Shown: positions 32,158-44,290 of the stretch, piece by piece
Layout: the number at the start of each line of letters is the position of its first letter
How positions within the stretch are numbered: the first letter of the stretch is position 1
Assembly: GCA_037176725.1 (NCBI GenBank)
Contig: JAZBRS010000020.1
Coordinates: forward strand, 97,792,501 to 97,856,500
DNA length: 64,000 nt
DNA from: Posidonia oceanica
Lineage: Eukaryota > Streptophyta > Magnoliopsida > Alismatales > Posidoniaceae
Direction of reading: 5' to 3'
Notes under the pieces: generated by a model
Databases searched by the model: none
Seen by the model: the letters and a program-made list of their open reading frames with translations, nothing else
What the model was told of the DNA's origin: nothing
Program-made: the position numbers and the translations under genes

Positions 32158-34979
32158 GTAATGACCCAGATTTGGAGCACAGTGTAAGGGAAAGTTCGGG
32201 GTTGTTTCTCCTTCTTCTTACCCTTCTTCTCATTCTTTCTTTTCTCTTTTCCGGATTAGAAAAGAAGAAGAAAAGAATAGAAGAGAAGAAGAGGGGAGAA
32301 GGATTGAGACGAAAGGAAGGAAAGAGAGAAGAGAGAGAACCCGAGAGAGGGAGAGAGGAGAGGAGGTAGAGGAGAAGGGAAATGGGGCAGCCACCATGCT
32401 CCCCACCATTGCCGATGCGCCGCCGCTGTCGTCGCCGTTGGGAGGAGTGGAGGAGGAGATTCAGAGGAGCTGTGCAGTGGAGGAGGAGGCTTGTGTCGCC
32501 GTCGCGACTCTGGTGAATGGTACATGTCCTATAGATTCTTCTTAAATTCTTGGATGAATGTTAGGAGGCATGATAGTGTGTGGATGAATGGGTTAATTGT
32601 GGAGAATTTATGGTGGTTTATGGAGGAATTTATGAGATATTTATGGTGATTAATGGCGAGTGGTTGTTTTCGATTGAACAGTGTAATGTTTGTTTTGGAT
32701 TGTAATTTCTTGCGATCCGCTCAACGGATCTTTGTGTTTCTTGTCCCAAATTGTACATCGTCTCGAGATTTTCAATTGGATATGTGGTTTGTGATTTTTG
32801 GTAGTTTGTGGTGGAACCGGTTTGGATTTCTATCTCGGGCAACTTTTGGGTCGCCCTATTTTGAGTTCTCTGTATCGTCTAGTTTGGCATGCCGATTTTG
32901 CCTAGATTTTGGCATACCACACTATTTCCATATGTCGATGGTGCTCTTGGATGTGAGCTCGAGCACTGGTTCGGTCGACCAACCCATTTCGGTATGCCGT
33001 GACAGCGAGCTGTTCGATCTGCCGAACCAGGTGTTGGGTGTGAGCCAGATAGTTGGTTCAGTCGACCGATCTGGTTCGGTCAACCAAACTAGACCCCTGA
33101 ACCAATATTTGGTATTTTTGGGTTTAGCTTTGGGGGTGAATGATGTAGTTAATTACTATATTGCCCTTGTAGGTAATTATGGAATGCAAATGATTAGGAT
33201 AATCATTAGAATGAGTTTGGGAATGCCTAAAACGAATTAGTAAGATTCCTTAGGCATTGGGGGTTAGTATAAAAGACTAAAGAACTTAGAACATACTAAA
33301 CTCTCCCTTAATGGTTTAGCTGGACATTAGGGTTGATATTTAACCCTAGGTTTAGATGTGATTCAGTGTTTAGTGTTAGTGTCCGGTCTTGTAAGTCAAG
33401 TGGGACTTCGAGGCTGTTGTTCTGGCTTTAGCTTGATTTTCTGTGCAATGTTTAGCATGGCTTTCCTGTGATACCCTGAGTTATTATTTTAAAGAGGTTT
33501 TTAAGAGAGAAGATTGGTATGGTTTTGAGATGATGTTTAAATGGTTTTCGAAATGATGTTTTGAAAGAAAATGCATCTGTTTGCAAAAGATTTCGAAAAA
33601 GGGTTGTATGGTTCGAGATGACTTTTGATGGTGGTATTCCTGTGTTGTGTGTTTTAAGGTGACTTTCGAAATAGTTTTCAACAATGGTTTCCAAAAGATT
33701 TGGAAAAGAAGTGCATGATTTGCAAAGGTTTGGAAAAGGATTTCTGTGGTTTTGAGGACTGAGAGATCGAAGCTTCTAGCCGGCGGACTAGGGACGACTG
33801 ATACCCCTAGTTGGTCAAGAGTCAGTTTCCTAGGGTGAGGTCTGTGGTACAGTTGGGCCCGGTGAAAAAGATGGATTACCCTCTGTGCCGGTGCTGGTTG
33901 GGGTTAGAGTCCTTAGACACTCGGGCACCAAAGGGGCGAAGGACGTAACCCCGTGTACTGACAAATATGATAAATTGAGGCTTGTTGGCCGGGGCGGTGG
34001 TCATCTCCCACAGGGGGTAGTGCACTGCAGCAGTGCAGTTGAGGGAAGCTTGTGCCTTCAGCAACTGCTTGTGGCCAGGTTGGTCACTGATGGCCATAGT
34101 GACACGACTAGTTTTCACGCTGAGTGAGTGTGTGTGGTTTTGTATTGGCTTGAGCTTGGTTTGGCAAAGAGTGGCCACTCCAAGTAGCATAATGAGATTT
34201 CAAATGAGATTTCATAGGGTGGCCACCACAAGTAGCATTTTGTTTTGGAAAGGATGTTTTAAAAGATATGTGTTTGTAGGGCAATGATAGATTGCCGATT
34301 GTGAATTTGTGGCATCAAGAGTAGGATGCTTGTTTTTCTGAGATTGATATGTTTTGATTGTCTGGTTGTGACTCTTATGCTTGCTGCATTGCGTGTTCTG
34401 AATGAAATGAGAGCATTCATACACTATTGGCTGTCTGGTCTGCCCAGTGGGTGCGTGGGATCAGACTGTGTGCCTTGTGTGGTTTTGGGCTTGATTTGGC
34501 TAGTGTGGCCATTTCAAGTGTGCATAAAGGATTTTGGAAGAACATGCATATGGTTTTGAAAAGGAAGAGAAAAATAATTTTGAAAGGCATGTTTTATGGC
34601 TTTGTTGTTGCTAGGCAATGGTGAGTTGCCCTATGGAGTGTTGCAGCGTCCAGATGGGATGCCTATGCCTGTTAGTTTTGCAACGTGTTTACGTCGGTTC
34701 TCTCAGCAGTGGTTGCTGAGTGGTTTAGGTGGTGTGTGTGCTGGGTGACCATTCGAGTGGTCACTCATGTGTGCTTTGTTTTATGTGTTTTTGGTAGGTG
34801 CAGGATAGGAGTGGGTTTTGCTAGTGCACATAGGAGGGAGTCACTCTGCCACACATCAAGGGTTCTGGGTGAGCGTATAGAGAAGTTTTCTTTAGTTGTT
34901 TATTAGCTTTAAATCTATTGTTTCTGTTTTGATTTAGTTTTAGAAAAAAAAAAAGTGTAGCTAGGTTTGGGGTTTTACA
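32158..34979 (+). repeat. 3' LTR of the nested element
   Basis: Counterpart of 26,853-29,696. The 195-codon frame at 32,653-33,240 is the longest in this region, but the same frame in the other LTR is cut at 27,807, and it shows no domain. The near-identical tract is 33,117-33,679. Confidence 0.85.
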
Positions 34980-34984
34980 TTTTC
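34980..34984 (+). repeat. Target site duplication, right copy
   Basis: TTTTC, matching 26,848-26,852. Confidence 0.85.
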
Positions 34985-36658
34985 GACGGTTGGAATTCTG
35001 GAACATCGACCTGTTGGAGCCTCTTTGATGGAGCAAGTCGGTGGTGGAGTTCAAGACAACATTCATTAGTCTAAAGCAGTTCGCATGAGGTCTTCGACTC
35101 TGAGGAGCGTTGATCGGATAGGTTGGTGCGATTTGGCAACATTGCAAGAAATAGAGATCATGTTGCTGTAGGGCGAGGTGATAGTTCCAATTAGGCAGGA
35201 TTCGGTGTTGGCTTGTAGGGTGGTAGACCTTGCTGCCTGTGTGGCCTAGTGAGCCATGTTGTCGGGAGTTATTCACATCAGCAGTGGGCACTGGTTTGCT
35301 TGGTGTGTTATGGCTGCAAGAAGATTGGGTGTTTGTAGAGGAAATGCCCCGATCTTCCCAAGAGGGTTGGAGACGCACCACATCAGTCGATCAGAGGACG
35401 TGTCTTCTCGGTCACTACTCCTAGAGCTAGACTGTCTGGTGATGCGGTGGTGGAAGAGGAGGTGTAGTAGGTGACTGCCTCCTATGTAACCCTCCATGGT
35501 TGATGTTTGTGATATGTTGTTTTCTGCTTTGTGTTTGCCATTTGTGTGGAGGAAGCTTTGTGTTCCATCCTCTTGTGGTTGCATCTGGGAGATGTTTGAG
35601 ACTGCCGAGATGTGGTGTTCCAGACACTCTTAGTAAGGACAGAGTATTCTGGGAGGTGTTGCATGCTGATGTTGTGCATTGGTGTCACACGTTGGTGGTG
35701 TGTGTTGTGTTGCTGGTGTGGGGCCAGGTCTATTGGGTGGCACAACCTTGTGTTTCCTTGCTTCTGGTTGTTTTGTGGGTTTCTGCTTTTGTGGTGGGTT
35801 GAATGGCTTAATGCTATTCGATTTGGTGGAGTTCTTTTCTCCATCTGTCCTTTTGTGTCTTCCACAGTGGAGATTAGGGTTAAGCTTGAGAGGTTGGCTT
35901 TCCATCACTTTGTGGTGAGGCCACAGGAAGACCAGCTTGGTGTGACTCAGGAGGTTCCTGAGGATTGTTGCTTCCAGGTCCTGGTGAACTATTCTTGGGG
36001 ATTTAATAGAGATGTCTCCAAGATAGTGGCATCTTGGACGGGATTGGCTGGGAAGGAGGTCAGTTTGTGTTGGGCTAGGATTGTGGAGAGAGCATCTATG
36101 AGTTGATGGCTCAATTGATTTCGGCTCCTGTGTTGACCTTGCCTTCTGGAAATAGTGGTTTCTTTGTGTACAGTGATGGTTGTGGACCAAAGTTGGGTCA
36201 TGTTCTTGTGCAGTAAAGCAATATTGTGGCCTATGCTTGCCACTGGTTAAAGAATCACTGAAGGGAACTACCTGAATCAGATTCTTGAGATGGCTGTTCT
36301 GGTGTTCACACTAAAGCTAGCGACACTACCTTTTGGGGAGTAGTTTGAGAGCTTTGCTGATCCTTAAAGTGGCAAGGGAGTTATGCGGAGGATGTGTCTA
36401 GTTGATGTATACCAGGTGATTCCAGTTCAGCTATAGGTGCTTTAGGGAGATCTGTCCTTCATCGAGGATACCATCTAGATCCTTGATCAAAAGGAGTAGG
36501 CTTTGTGGAACAAGGTTATTCCGCTTGTGCTTGTGTTGTGGAGCCACTAAGGTTTTAAGAGGCCACTGGGGGGCCTGTGGATGTCATCCTTACTCAATAC
36601 CCTTATGCTTTCGCCTAGACGTAATTTTAGGGGCGAAATTCCTTTAAAGGGGGCAGGA
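34985..36658 (+). mobile_element. Internal region of the outer element, right part, with RNase H remnant
   Basis: Plus-strand reading around 35,990-36,320 gives FNRDVSKIVASWTGLAGKEV (RT thumb), LISAPVLTLPSGNSGFFVYS plus DGCG (start of RNase H with its Asp), LGHVLVQ-stop-SNIVAYA and LKNH. The rest is stop-broken. 36,500-36,620 resembles the integrase tail. The polypurine tract GGGGCGAAATTCCTTTAAAG then GGGGCAGGA (36,630-36,658) leads into the LTR. Confidence 0.65.
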
Positions 36659-38458
36659 TGCCACATCCATGATCTTTGCTCACGCTTTCAGGCTGTGTGT
36701 CTGAGTGGCTCGTGTTCCGGGCGTAGGTTCCCAATGCATTTTGGGGGCATAGGTTCCTAGCACATTTTCCTAACATAGTTTGCTTGTGCGTTTCAGTAGG
36801 CTAGAGTGCGGTTAGTGGTGAGTCATGGGTGGGGATTTAATTATCCCACTTGGTTTTGGGTTGGTGGTTGTGTTGAACTGGGGGATGTTTTGAGTGGGTG
36901 CCTTAAATGTGATTGGTGGATAATGATGTTGGTAATTAGAAGGGCTATTTTGGAGGTATTTTATTATGATCAATTGGTTCCATGCACAAGTGGATTGCAT
37001 GGGATTGTGAAAGTGGAGCATGTTTGGTATGCTATGTTGGAGGTGGAAGGCGTGAGTAGACACTTTCCCTGCACCATGTAATGGTTGATGCAAGTGTTAT
37101 GGGGTTGTTGCTGAGTGAGCGTGGTGTTTGTGTTGGGTGTCACGCCTGTACCCTTGTTTGACTTAAGCCCGTGGCTATATAAGGCTTGCCCCACCAACAC
37201 ATGCACATGCACTCACGTAAGCAGTGAGGAAGGATTGAGAGAGTGGGAGGGAGAGAAGAAGAATCGAGGAGGAGAAGAAGAATAGGGAGAAGAAGGAGAT
37301 AAGAAGAGAAGAGGGAGAGAAATCAGGAGGAAGGAGAGTGGGAGAGCTGAGAGAGAGACATTGGGAGAGAGAGAGAGAGAGATTGAGAGAGGAGGGACAC
37401 TGCTACTGCTCTTGGGGGCTGCTCCTGTTGTTGCATGAGTCGCCATTGTAGCTAAGGTTGTCACGAGGGAGATCGTCTCATTGAGGTTGCCGAGTTTCCA
37501 CAGAGGTGAATCGGGTTCAGTTAGGTTTTTGGGCTTCTTCTCTTTTTCCCTCTGTGCGCATGTTTGATCTTGTTTTCTTTGTATTGTGGGGCTATTGGGG
37601 AGCATTAGCTGTGCTTGTTGGTGGCGAGAGCATCAAGATTCGAAGCTCAAGTGAGGAGGGTCGCCGGTGGTCGCTGTTGTAGTTAGGCTTCTTTGAGGTT
37701 TGTGGGTTGCGATCGTTGTATCAAGGTACACTCTCCACCAATGCTTTTTAATTTCAACTAGAAGTACAATAGTGCTAGTGCTTAATAGATCCTACTGTGG
37801 TACAATTTATAGTATTTTAGTTGAATTTATGAGTTTTTACAGTGATTAAATGAGATGTTTGAATTCTTGGGTGCACTGTTCACAAAGAGATATGTGTAGA
37901 TTGTTTTATTAATATCTTGAGAATTTGATATCAGATTTTAGTTTTTTAATAGGCGTTAGAAAGATAATTCCAAGATATTTCAAATGATCTATAGTATGGA
38001 TTTTGTGGTTTAGTTTTGGGCTCTAAAATCATGATTTATAGTAGTGGGTTTTATGGGTTGTGGGTGTTTATTTGTGAGCAAGAGTTATGTTTACGTGTGT
38101 TACCTTTTGAGTTTCTTTTAATTGAATTAGAGTTCTGGAATTATTGCAAATGGTTGAATTTAGCTCTGTTCATGACTCATAGAATTTATTGATTATTCTA
38201 CCATGCTTGAGTAAAGATTAAGTGGAGTATATTGGGTAGTGGCGGCATAGCTCAATGTGGGAGCTTATTGTCAATATTCTTCGATATCTCGAGATGTAGA
38301 TATCAGATTCCTGTGATTTCCTATTCATATAGAAGAGGGCTACATTATATTCATTTTGGTATATGGTTTGTATTTTCCTGGCATGTAGGGAAGATTCTAT
38401 GGCTAGTTGTAGGGTGACAGTTTTACTGTCCTGTTTCTAGCACCTAGGGAGCGTGTAG
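36659..38458 (+). repeat. 3' LTR of the outer element, interrupted
   Basis: It starts TGCCACATCC after the polypurine tract (the usual start is TGTAA). A TATA box CTATATAAG lies at 37,175-37,183, followed by a 170-bp GA-rich leader (37,225-37,395). It is cut at 38,458 by a copia LTR. Confidence 0.7.
37175..37183 (+). promoter_or_regulatory. TATA box in the outer-element LTR
   Basis: CTATATAAG sits about 50 bp before a long purine-rich leader, in the expected place for the LTR promoter. Confidence 0.6.
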
Positions 38459-41400
38459 TGTTGGCAAAATTGCTTCAACTCTATTTTGATGATAACAAAA
38501 CATATTTGTGAGCTAACCTTCTTAATAGGTAAAGGATGAATTCTCATGGACTTTAGAAACAAACAAAGGCGAAATTGGCAAAGAAGATATCTATGTGGAA
38601 GATCAAGGTAATTCAAGTCAAATATATTGAAGATTGGAGACCAAGTTTCAATTGTAAATTAATTGTCATGTAAATGTAATATGTTGTATTCTAGGAACTT
38701 GTAATAATCTCCCAAATACCCCCATAGTCCCTTAGGAAAATAGCCAAAGCCCTAAATCCAAACATTCATTGAAAACATTTAGTATTGGGCTTAAACTGAG
38801 CATTTCAGCATACCGAATTATTTTCGGTATACCGAAATCTAGGCATTCAGGATTTTACAATCAAAAACCAGTTTAGCACATCGAACCACTTTCAGTCTAT
38901 CGAATTGCTCGTCTGTTGTAAACTACAGAAGGCAAATCGACTGACCGAATCAAATTCGGCATGCCGATCAAGTAGCCTTTTGTGAAAGTTAGAGAGAAAA
39001 AATATAGACGTTACTCACATTCTATCTTTGGTTTTTTCCTATAAATAGTACCCCCCCTTCAACCCAAATAGAGAAAAACAAGCTATCCAAAGCAAGACAC
39101 ACATTGTAGAGCTTCAAGTCCCATATTTTCTAAGCATTCCATTCCCATCTTGTGAGAGAAATTCCCAAGCAAGAGAGCTTCATTCACATCCTTATTCACC
39201 TTGCCAAAAGAGAGTTTGGGAGATTGTAAAAAAAGAGTTTGAGAGTTGTAATATTTCCATTCTATTGTAAGTTCTTCTTTGGTTGTGAGAAGGGAAGGCC
39301 GTGGTTTTTGCGGAGCTTGGTGAGGGTTCTTCAAGGTGTGTAACGATGGGATCTTGGCCTGGAACAAGATCGGATTAAGGAAACTCTCGAGGAATTCTCG
39401 AGGAGTGGACTAAGCCAAGGGGGTTGAACCACTATAAATCACTGGTGCACTTAAATTTCTCTCATCCTCTTCTTTGCATGCTTATAGTGTAATATCAAAA
39501 TCTCTCACTTTATTTCTTTTACTTATATATTACTTGTGTTTGTTGAATAAGTATTTTAAATTTTGCATTTTTCTTTGAATCTCTATTCAACCCCTCTAAA
39601 GAAGCCTAAAATCCTAACAGTTGGTATCTGAGCCTTGTTTATCTAGTAATAATATTTAACCATCTTCTAAACATGGCTTCATATTCTTGTTCATTAAACT
39701 CTAGAATTATTGAGGGATGAAGTATAAATAGACCACCATTTTTTGATGGCAACAATTATAATTATTGGAAATGAAGAATGCAAATCTATCTTAAATCTAT
39801 TAATCTTGATTTGTGGGATATTGTTATAAACAGATATACTCTTAGTAAGAAGAATTATAAGGAGTGGAATAAAAATGAAATGATTAGCAATGTTAGATGC
39901 TGAGGGGTTAAATACTCTATTTTGTGCTATTAGTCAAGATCAATTTAATCATATCTCAAATTGTAGCACATCTCTTGAAGTATGGCATGTTTTAGAAATT
40001 ACTCATGAAGGAACAAGTCAAGTCAAAGAGACAAAAACTAATTTGCTTGTTCATAAGTATGAAATGTTTAAAATGCAACCCTATGATTCTATTGGTGATA
40101 TTTTTACAAGATTCAATGAGATTACTAACAACTTGAAATCTCTTGGTAAAAGTTTTTCTTCAAGTGATTTAGTTAGGAAAATTCTTAGATCTCTTACTCC
40201 TGCTTGAGATAAGAAGGTCACTGCTATTGAAGAAGCAAAGGATCTCTCCACATACTCCTTAGAAAGCCTCATAGGAAATATCACTTCCTATGAAGTACAA
40301 ATGAAAGAGAAGGAATTTGAAAATGTTCTAGAGAAGAAGAGTTTGACGTTTAAAGCCTCTTTCAGGTCGGATGATTCGGAAGATGATCTTGCTTTCATCA
40401 CTCACAAGTTCAAGGATTTCTTAAAAGAAAGAAGAGTTCAAAAGAAGGACAAAAGAAAAATCAAGAAAAAGAGGGCTCTCCAAGCCATTTGGGATGATAG
40501 TGACACTTCAACCGATGAAGAAAATTCATCCAATGGTGAAGTAGCTCACTCATGCTTTATGGCTACATCTAGTGAGGTATCATCTTTAGATAATATTGAA
40601 AATTTTTCTATGGATGATTTACTTGATGCTTTTAATGAGCTTTATTTGAGATATAATTCTTTGAATAGTAAATGCAAAAGTATAAACAAAAGCTTTATTG
40701 ATATATCTCTTGAACAGGAAATGATTTCAAATGAAAATGATGATTTGAGAAGTAGGAAAGTTTGCTTAATGATATTAGTAAGTTTACACTTTAGAAGAAA
40801 TCTTTTGATGCAAGGAAGCATAGAAGTGAAAATGTGCATAGAAAAATTATTCCATATGAAAATGATTTTGTTAGAGCTAAAAATAATGAAAAATATGAAT
40901 TTGTCATTAAGAAAGTAGAAAATGGAAGATGGAATCCAAAAGTTAAAAATAAGTGGATTCCCATGACTAACACATTTGGACCCAAAATTTAGTAGATACC
41001 AAATCTCTACTTGTTTCAGGTACTTGATAAAACCAAGGAGGAGAAGGAACATGGGACTATAAGACATTGATGAATATTGGAAATCCCATTGAAAAGGTAT
41101 GTTTTAATTGCTTTATGTTAAAACATGATTCTATATATGTTTTTCATTAAATTAATAAAATTTTTGGATAGAATATATCTCAAATTCAATTATCATGATT
41201 TTATATGATTATTTAAAATTTATCTCAATTTTTCTTGAATTATTATGTGCTTATGTTCATACCCAGATTTTGGTTTGCCGAATTATTTTGGTCTGCCGAA
41301 ATGTCTGGCAGTTTGACTCTTTTGATTCAAAACAAATTATTGATTTATTGCAAAATTTTTTAATCTAATATTTGAAATGTTAACCATGGCTTGTGATCAT

Positions 41401-41604
41401 ACTGATTATTGGTATCATACGCCTTTGATCAAAATTTTGAATCATTATATGCATAAATGAACCAAATGAAGGAATCTTATCAATGTCATATGTGTTTGTG
41501 CTTGATTGACATATCTTATCTTATTATGGGATATAGTGCTTTATTTTTTATCACGTTTGGATTATGGATTAATGCGATTCTCTATTATAATGATGGTAAT
41601 ATCT
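38459..41604 (+). mobile_element. Truncated Ty1/copia element (SIRE/Maximus-like)
   Basis: The 5' LTR (38,459-39,619, 1,161 bp) starts TGTTGGCAAAATTG and ends CCTAACA. A primer site TTGGTATCTGAGCC follows at 39,621. A gag-like frame extends to about 40,917 with breaks. Protease, integrase and RT are absent, and no second LTR is found before another LTR starts at 41,605. The 500 bp after gag is AT-rich and non-coding. Confidence 0.8.
39674..40985 (+). pseudogene. Copia gag (UBN2/DUF4219-type), broken
   Basis: The start is MASYSCSLNSRIIEG followed by a stop, then INRPPFFDGNNYNYWK (the DUF4219 'F.G.NY..W' motif), a stop, and MQIYLKSINLDLWDIV. After a frame change at about 39,880 comes LDAEGLNTLFCAISQDQFNH with EVWHVLEITHEGTSQVKETK and FTRFNEITNNLKSLGK, the UBN2 capsid-like core. 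Past a TGA at 40,206-40,208 the frame goes on with a charged KKDKRKIKKKRALQAIWDDS-DTSTDEE region and a coiled-coil stretch, then a PMTNTFGPKI spacer. At least three stops or shifts make it non-functional. The zinc knuckle expected between the core and the acidic segment is not recognisable. Confidence 0.75.
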
Positions 41605-44290
41605 TGTAACACCCAACAGATTTAATGAATTCATTTCCCTTGTAATTATACAGATTTAATAAATTCATTAACTGTAGACGGGTGTTATTGGCTTGCGTGG
41701 TTTTCTCTGTGGTCTGTTGGTGGGACCAGTTGTGGTTTGGTAACTAGCTTTATCTTTATTGCTCTTTTGTCCCTATCTTCTGCATCTCTTGTTTCCTAAT
41801 TCTTGAGGGTTTGTAGTGCAATTTACCTAGCATATCACTATGCATGGGACCGCCCGACACTATTGGTTTTGTGCGTTTGTTGCAGCGGGATTCGAGGTAT
41901 CCGTGTCGGTTGGTGAGGGCGCGAGATCCATTTTTCCTGCTAAAGGCTTGCATCCGTGCTTCTACAGTTGCCATGGCTGAGGCTATAAATCTGCATGGCT
42001 GCTGTGTTCATTCTCCCGCAGACACACATCCCTCCTCCTTCATCTCTCTCTCTCCTTCCACTCATCTCTCTCTCACTCATCTTTCCCTCCCACACATTTC
42101 TCTCGTCTCTCACTCTCCCACTTACCTCTGCCTCCCACTCACCACTCCCCAACTCCCTCGTTTCTCCGCCCTCTCCCCCGAACACTATCTTCCTTGGGTG
42201 GGCGGCGGCGTACTCTCCTCTTTCCCCACCGATCACACCCAACTCCTTTTTTTTCCCCCTCCTTCCTCCTCACTCCATCTCCTCCATCCTTTCTCCACCT
42301 CCCCTTCTTCCCCTTCTCTTCCTCCTTCTTCGCTATCGGCGGTGGCGCAGCTTGGAAGTGCACCGGAGGTCATCTCAGTCCGGCGAGCGTGGGTGGTCCG
42401 AGGTGGTGGTCAACAAGCTCCTCCTCTGTGCTCGAGCGTTGGTGAAGGTGAGCCGAGTTACAATTTGAGGTTTGTGTTCATTCTTCCTCCACTTGGCCTA
42501 ACTTGGCTCGACGTGTGGCCGTGAGGCGGGGTGTAGCCAGCGCGAGTCGTGTGGTCTCCGATCTTCTTCCCATGGTGGAGTGGACTCCAGGGAAGCTTCG
42601 TGGTCGCTGGCAACCGTGGGTGTCGCCGGAGTTGGCCGTGTGTGTGCCCTGGCCATAAGGTGCACACCTCACTTTTCTTCTCAAAAGGTTTGAAAACGAT
42701 ATGATTGTGTTCCTTGTGATGATTCTAGCATGATAGAAGTGGTTTGGTGATTTTTGGTTGAATTTATGATTTTTAATCGAAGATATTTGGTTTCGGTTGA
42801 TGAAAGCATGATATATGGTTTTCTGATGATTTCATGAATTATATGCCATGGAATGACATGATTTTGGTACGAATGGATTTCTTATTTCAATACGTTCATT
42901 TTGGTATATTATATGTTGATTTTGGTTAAATGTATAGGAAATTTGGGTTTTGGGTAAAAATACAGGGTTTTGGTTGTGCCTTGATTCGGCATGCTATAGC
43001 AGGGGGCAGTTCGGCCGACCAAAAACTTTCAGTTTGCCAAACCTTGGCCTGGAGTTGGACACAGGCGTCTGGTCCAGTCGACTAGAAATTTTTGGTCTGC
43101 AGAGCCAATGTCAAGGGCTATTCCAAGGTTGTTTTGGGTTGAGTTTTAATTGTTATTAATTATTGTTTATTTACGCCTTAGTTTATGGTTTATCTTGTGG
43201 CATGATAAATGATTTCAAAAAGGGTTTTTGAGAAAATATGGATGTGTTTTCAAAGGATTTTGTAGAGGTTTTGTTGTGGGCCAAAACTTGGGAGTTGTGT
43301 GGCCTAGACTCGGGAATGCGACGACGTTCCTGGTGTGTCGGACACTTCACCTGGGCTGAGGTCCAGGTGTCGGGGTGCCGTCTGTAACTAGAGGTATCAT
43401 GGTAGCAGACACGGGAGGTATGATACTCCTGTGTAGTTGGACGTGATACCCTAGTCGCTATGGACACCGCGACTCGCCTTGAGGTGCTGAGGAGCACTTG
43501 AGTGATTTGAAGCACAGTGTTTATGGGTGCCAATGTGACGTGCCCTATGGTTCTGCCTTGAGTGAGGACAGCTCGCCCAGGTGGGGTGAGTAGCTTTCCC
43601 AAGTGGGGATTGCTTTTGAGGCTCCTTTAGGTGGGAGGACACTAGGACGGGCACGCTCCTCCACAAGGATGGTGTCCGTGGTAGTGTAGTGAGTTCGGGG
43701 TTGAGTCCCTGGGCTACCACTTGAGGCTAGAGTTGGTTGCTTGGCGCTGGGCAATATGACCCATTGTGGTTCTTTTGCCCGTGGGGCTTGCAATTGAGGT
43801 TTCTGACTGTATTAGGCCTAGAGCTTTTCCCGTTTTTGCGGTATAGTGGCTTTTGCTGAGTTTTGGCTGGTGGGCCTGAGTTTTGATAGATGAGATTTGA
43901 TATATGTGGTGTTTTCCCTGTTTTGGCTTATTGGCTTTGAGAAAGGTGTTTTTATAGAATGAAATGATGATATTGGTTTGGCCTTGGTGGTTCGATCGGT
44001 TTATTTCTGTATTTGAGGTTTTATTTCGATTTTGATGTGGTTTTTCATGGGGTGTGTGCAGTGGATATGGGGTTTTGGAGGAGAAGAAGGCTTGTTTTTG
44101 GTTCTATTTGCTCTTTCTTGGGGTCCCCTTTTTGTATCCAACTCCGTCACTCCACAGGTGATGGAATTGGTGTGATTGCCACTCTCGGTTCGCTTTCGCT
44201 GGCCCTCGAGATGCCTTGGGAGATGTGATATGGTTGTGGATTCTGCTACCTTGGGACAACGCCTACGTTGCCCAAGGGTGCCCGTGCTTG
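41605..44290 (+). mobile_element. Chromovirus-type LTR fragment, plus strand
   Basis: It begins TGTAACACCCAACAG after the truncated copia. A TATA box CTATAAAT at 41,983-41,990 precedes a 300-bp pyrimidine-rich leader (42,015-42,325) and a GC-rich block. Palindromic GGCCGACC/GTCGAC boxes lie at 43,000-43,100. Its end and primer site are missing: near 44,290 it meets a (TTC)n run and minus-strand Tat-like sequence. The 226-codon frame at 41,844-42,524 spans promoter and leader and has no domain. Confidence 0.6.
41983..41990 (+). promoter_or_regulatory. TATA box in the 41.6-kb LTR
   Basis: CTATAAAT, about 30 bases before a long CT-rich leader. Confidence 0.55.

Larger units (their letters stand above)
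26853..34979 (+). mobile_element. Complete nested non-autonomous LTR retrotransposon
   Basis: The element is 8,127 bp, with LTRs of 2,844 bp (26,853-29,696) and 2,822 bp (32,158-34,979), both starting TGTAATGACC and ending TTACA. The primer site TGGTATCAGAGAAC is at 29,701 and a chromovirus-type polypurine tract at 32,129-32,157. A 5-bp duplication TTTTC flanks it. The 2.46-kb internal region has no readable gag or pol apart from a thumb/RNase H-like trace near 31,380-31,450, so movement would need enzymes from another element. Confidence 0.9.
24296..38458 (+). mobile_element. Outer chromovirus-like element, plus strand, split by a nested insertion
   Basis: The 5' LTR (24,296-26,596) is followed by an initiator-Met-type primer site. 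The internal region resumes after the nested element (34,985-36,658) and ends in a polypurine tract and the 3' LTR (36,659-38,458). The LTRs share 24,365-24,645 with 38,185-38,450. The 5' LTR lacks its beginning and the 3' LTR lacks its end, cut by the copia insertion. Only pol remnants survive. Confidence 0.75.

Noticed and set aside
32653..33240. 195-codon ORF in the nested element's 3' LTR, with a shorter copy at 27,349-27,807
   Set aside because: The frame lies wholly inside an LTR, is cut in the sister LTR, differs there by many residue changes and matches no family known to me. Part of its apparent conservation comes from the near-identical LTR tract.
35630..36190. 186-codon minus-strand ORF opposite the RNase H remnant
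   Set aside because: It is the complement of a decayed pol region on the plus strand, which carries the recognisable motifs.
41844..42524. 226-codon plus-strand ORF
   Set aside because: It spans an LTR TATA box and CT-rich leader, is low in complexity, and has an equally open overlapping frame (41,995-42,468). No domain.
43380..43450. Inverted GGTATCAT/ATGATAC pair as a regulatory hairpin
   Set aside because: Arms are only 7 bases with a long loop in an LTR fragment; not distinguishable from chance.
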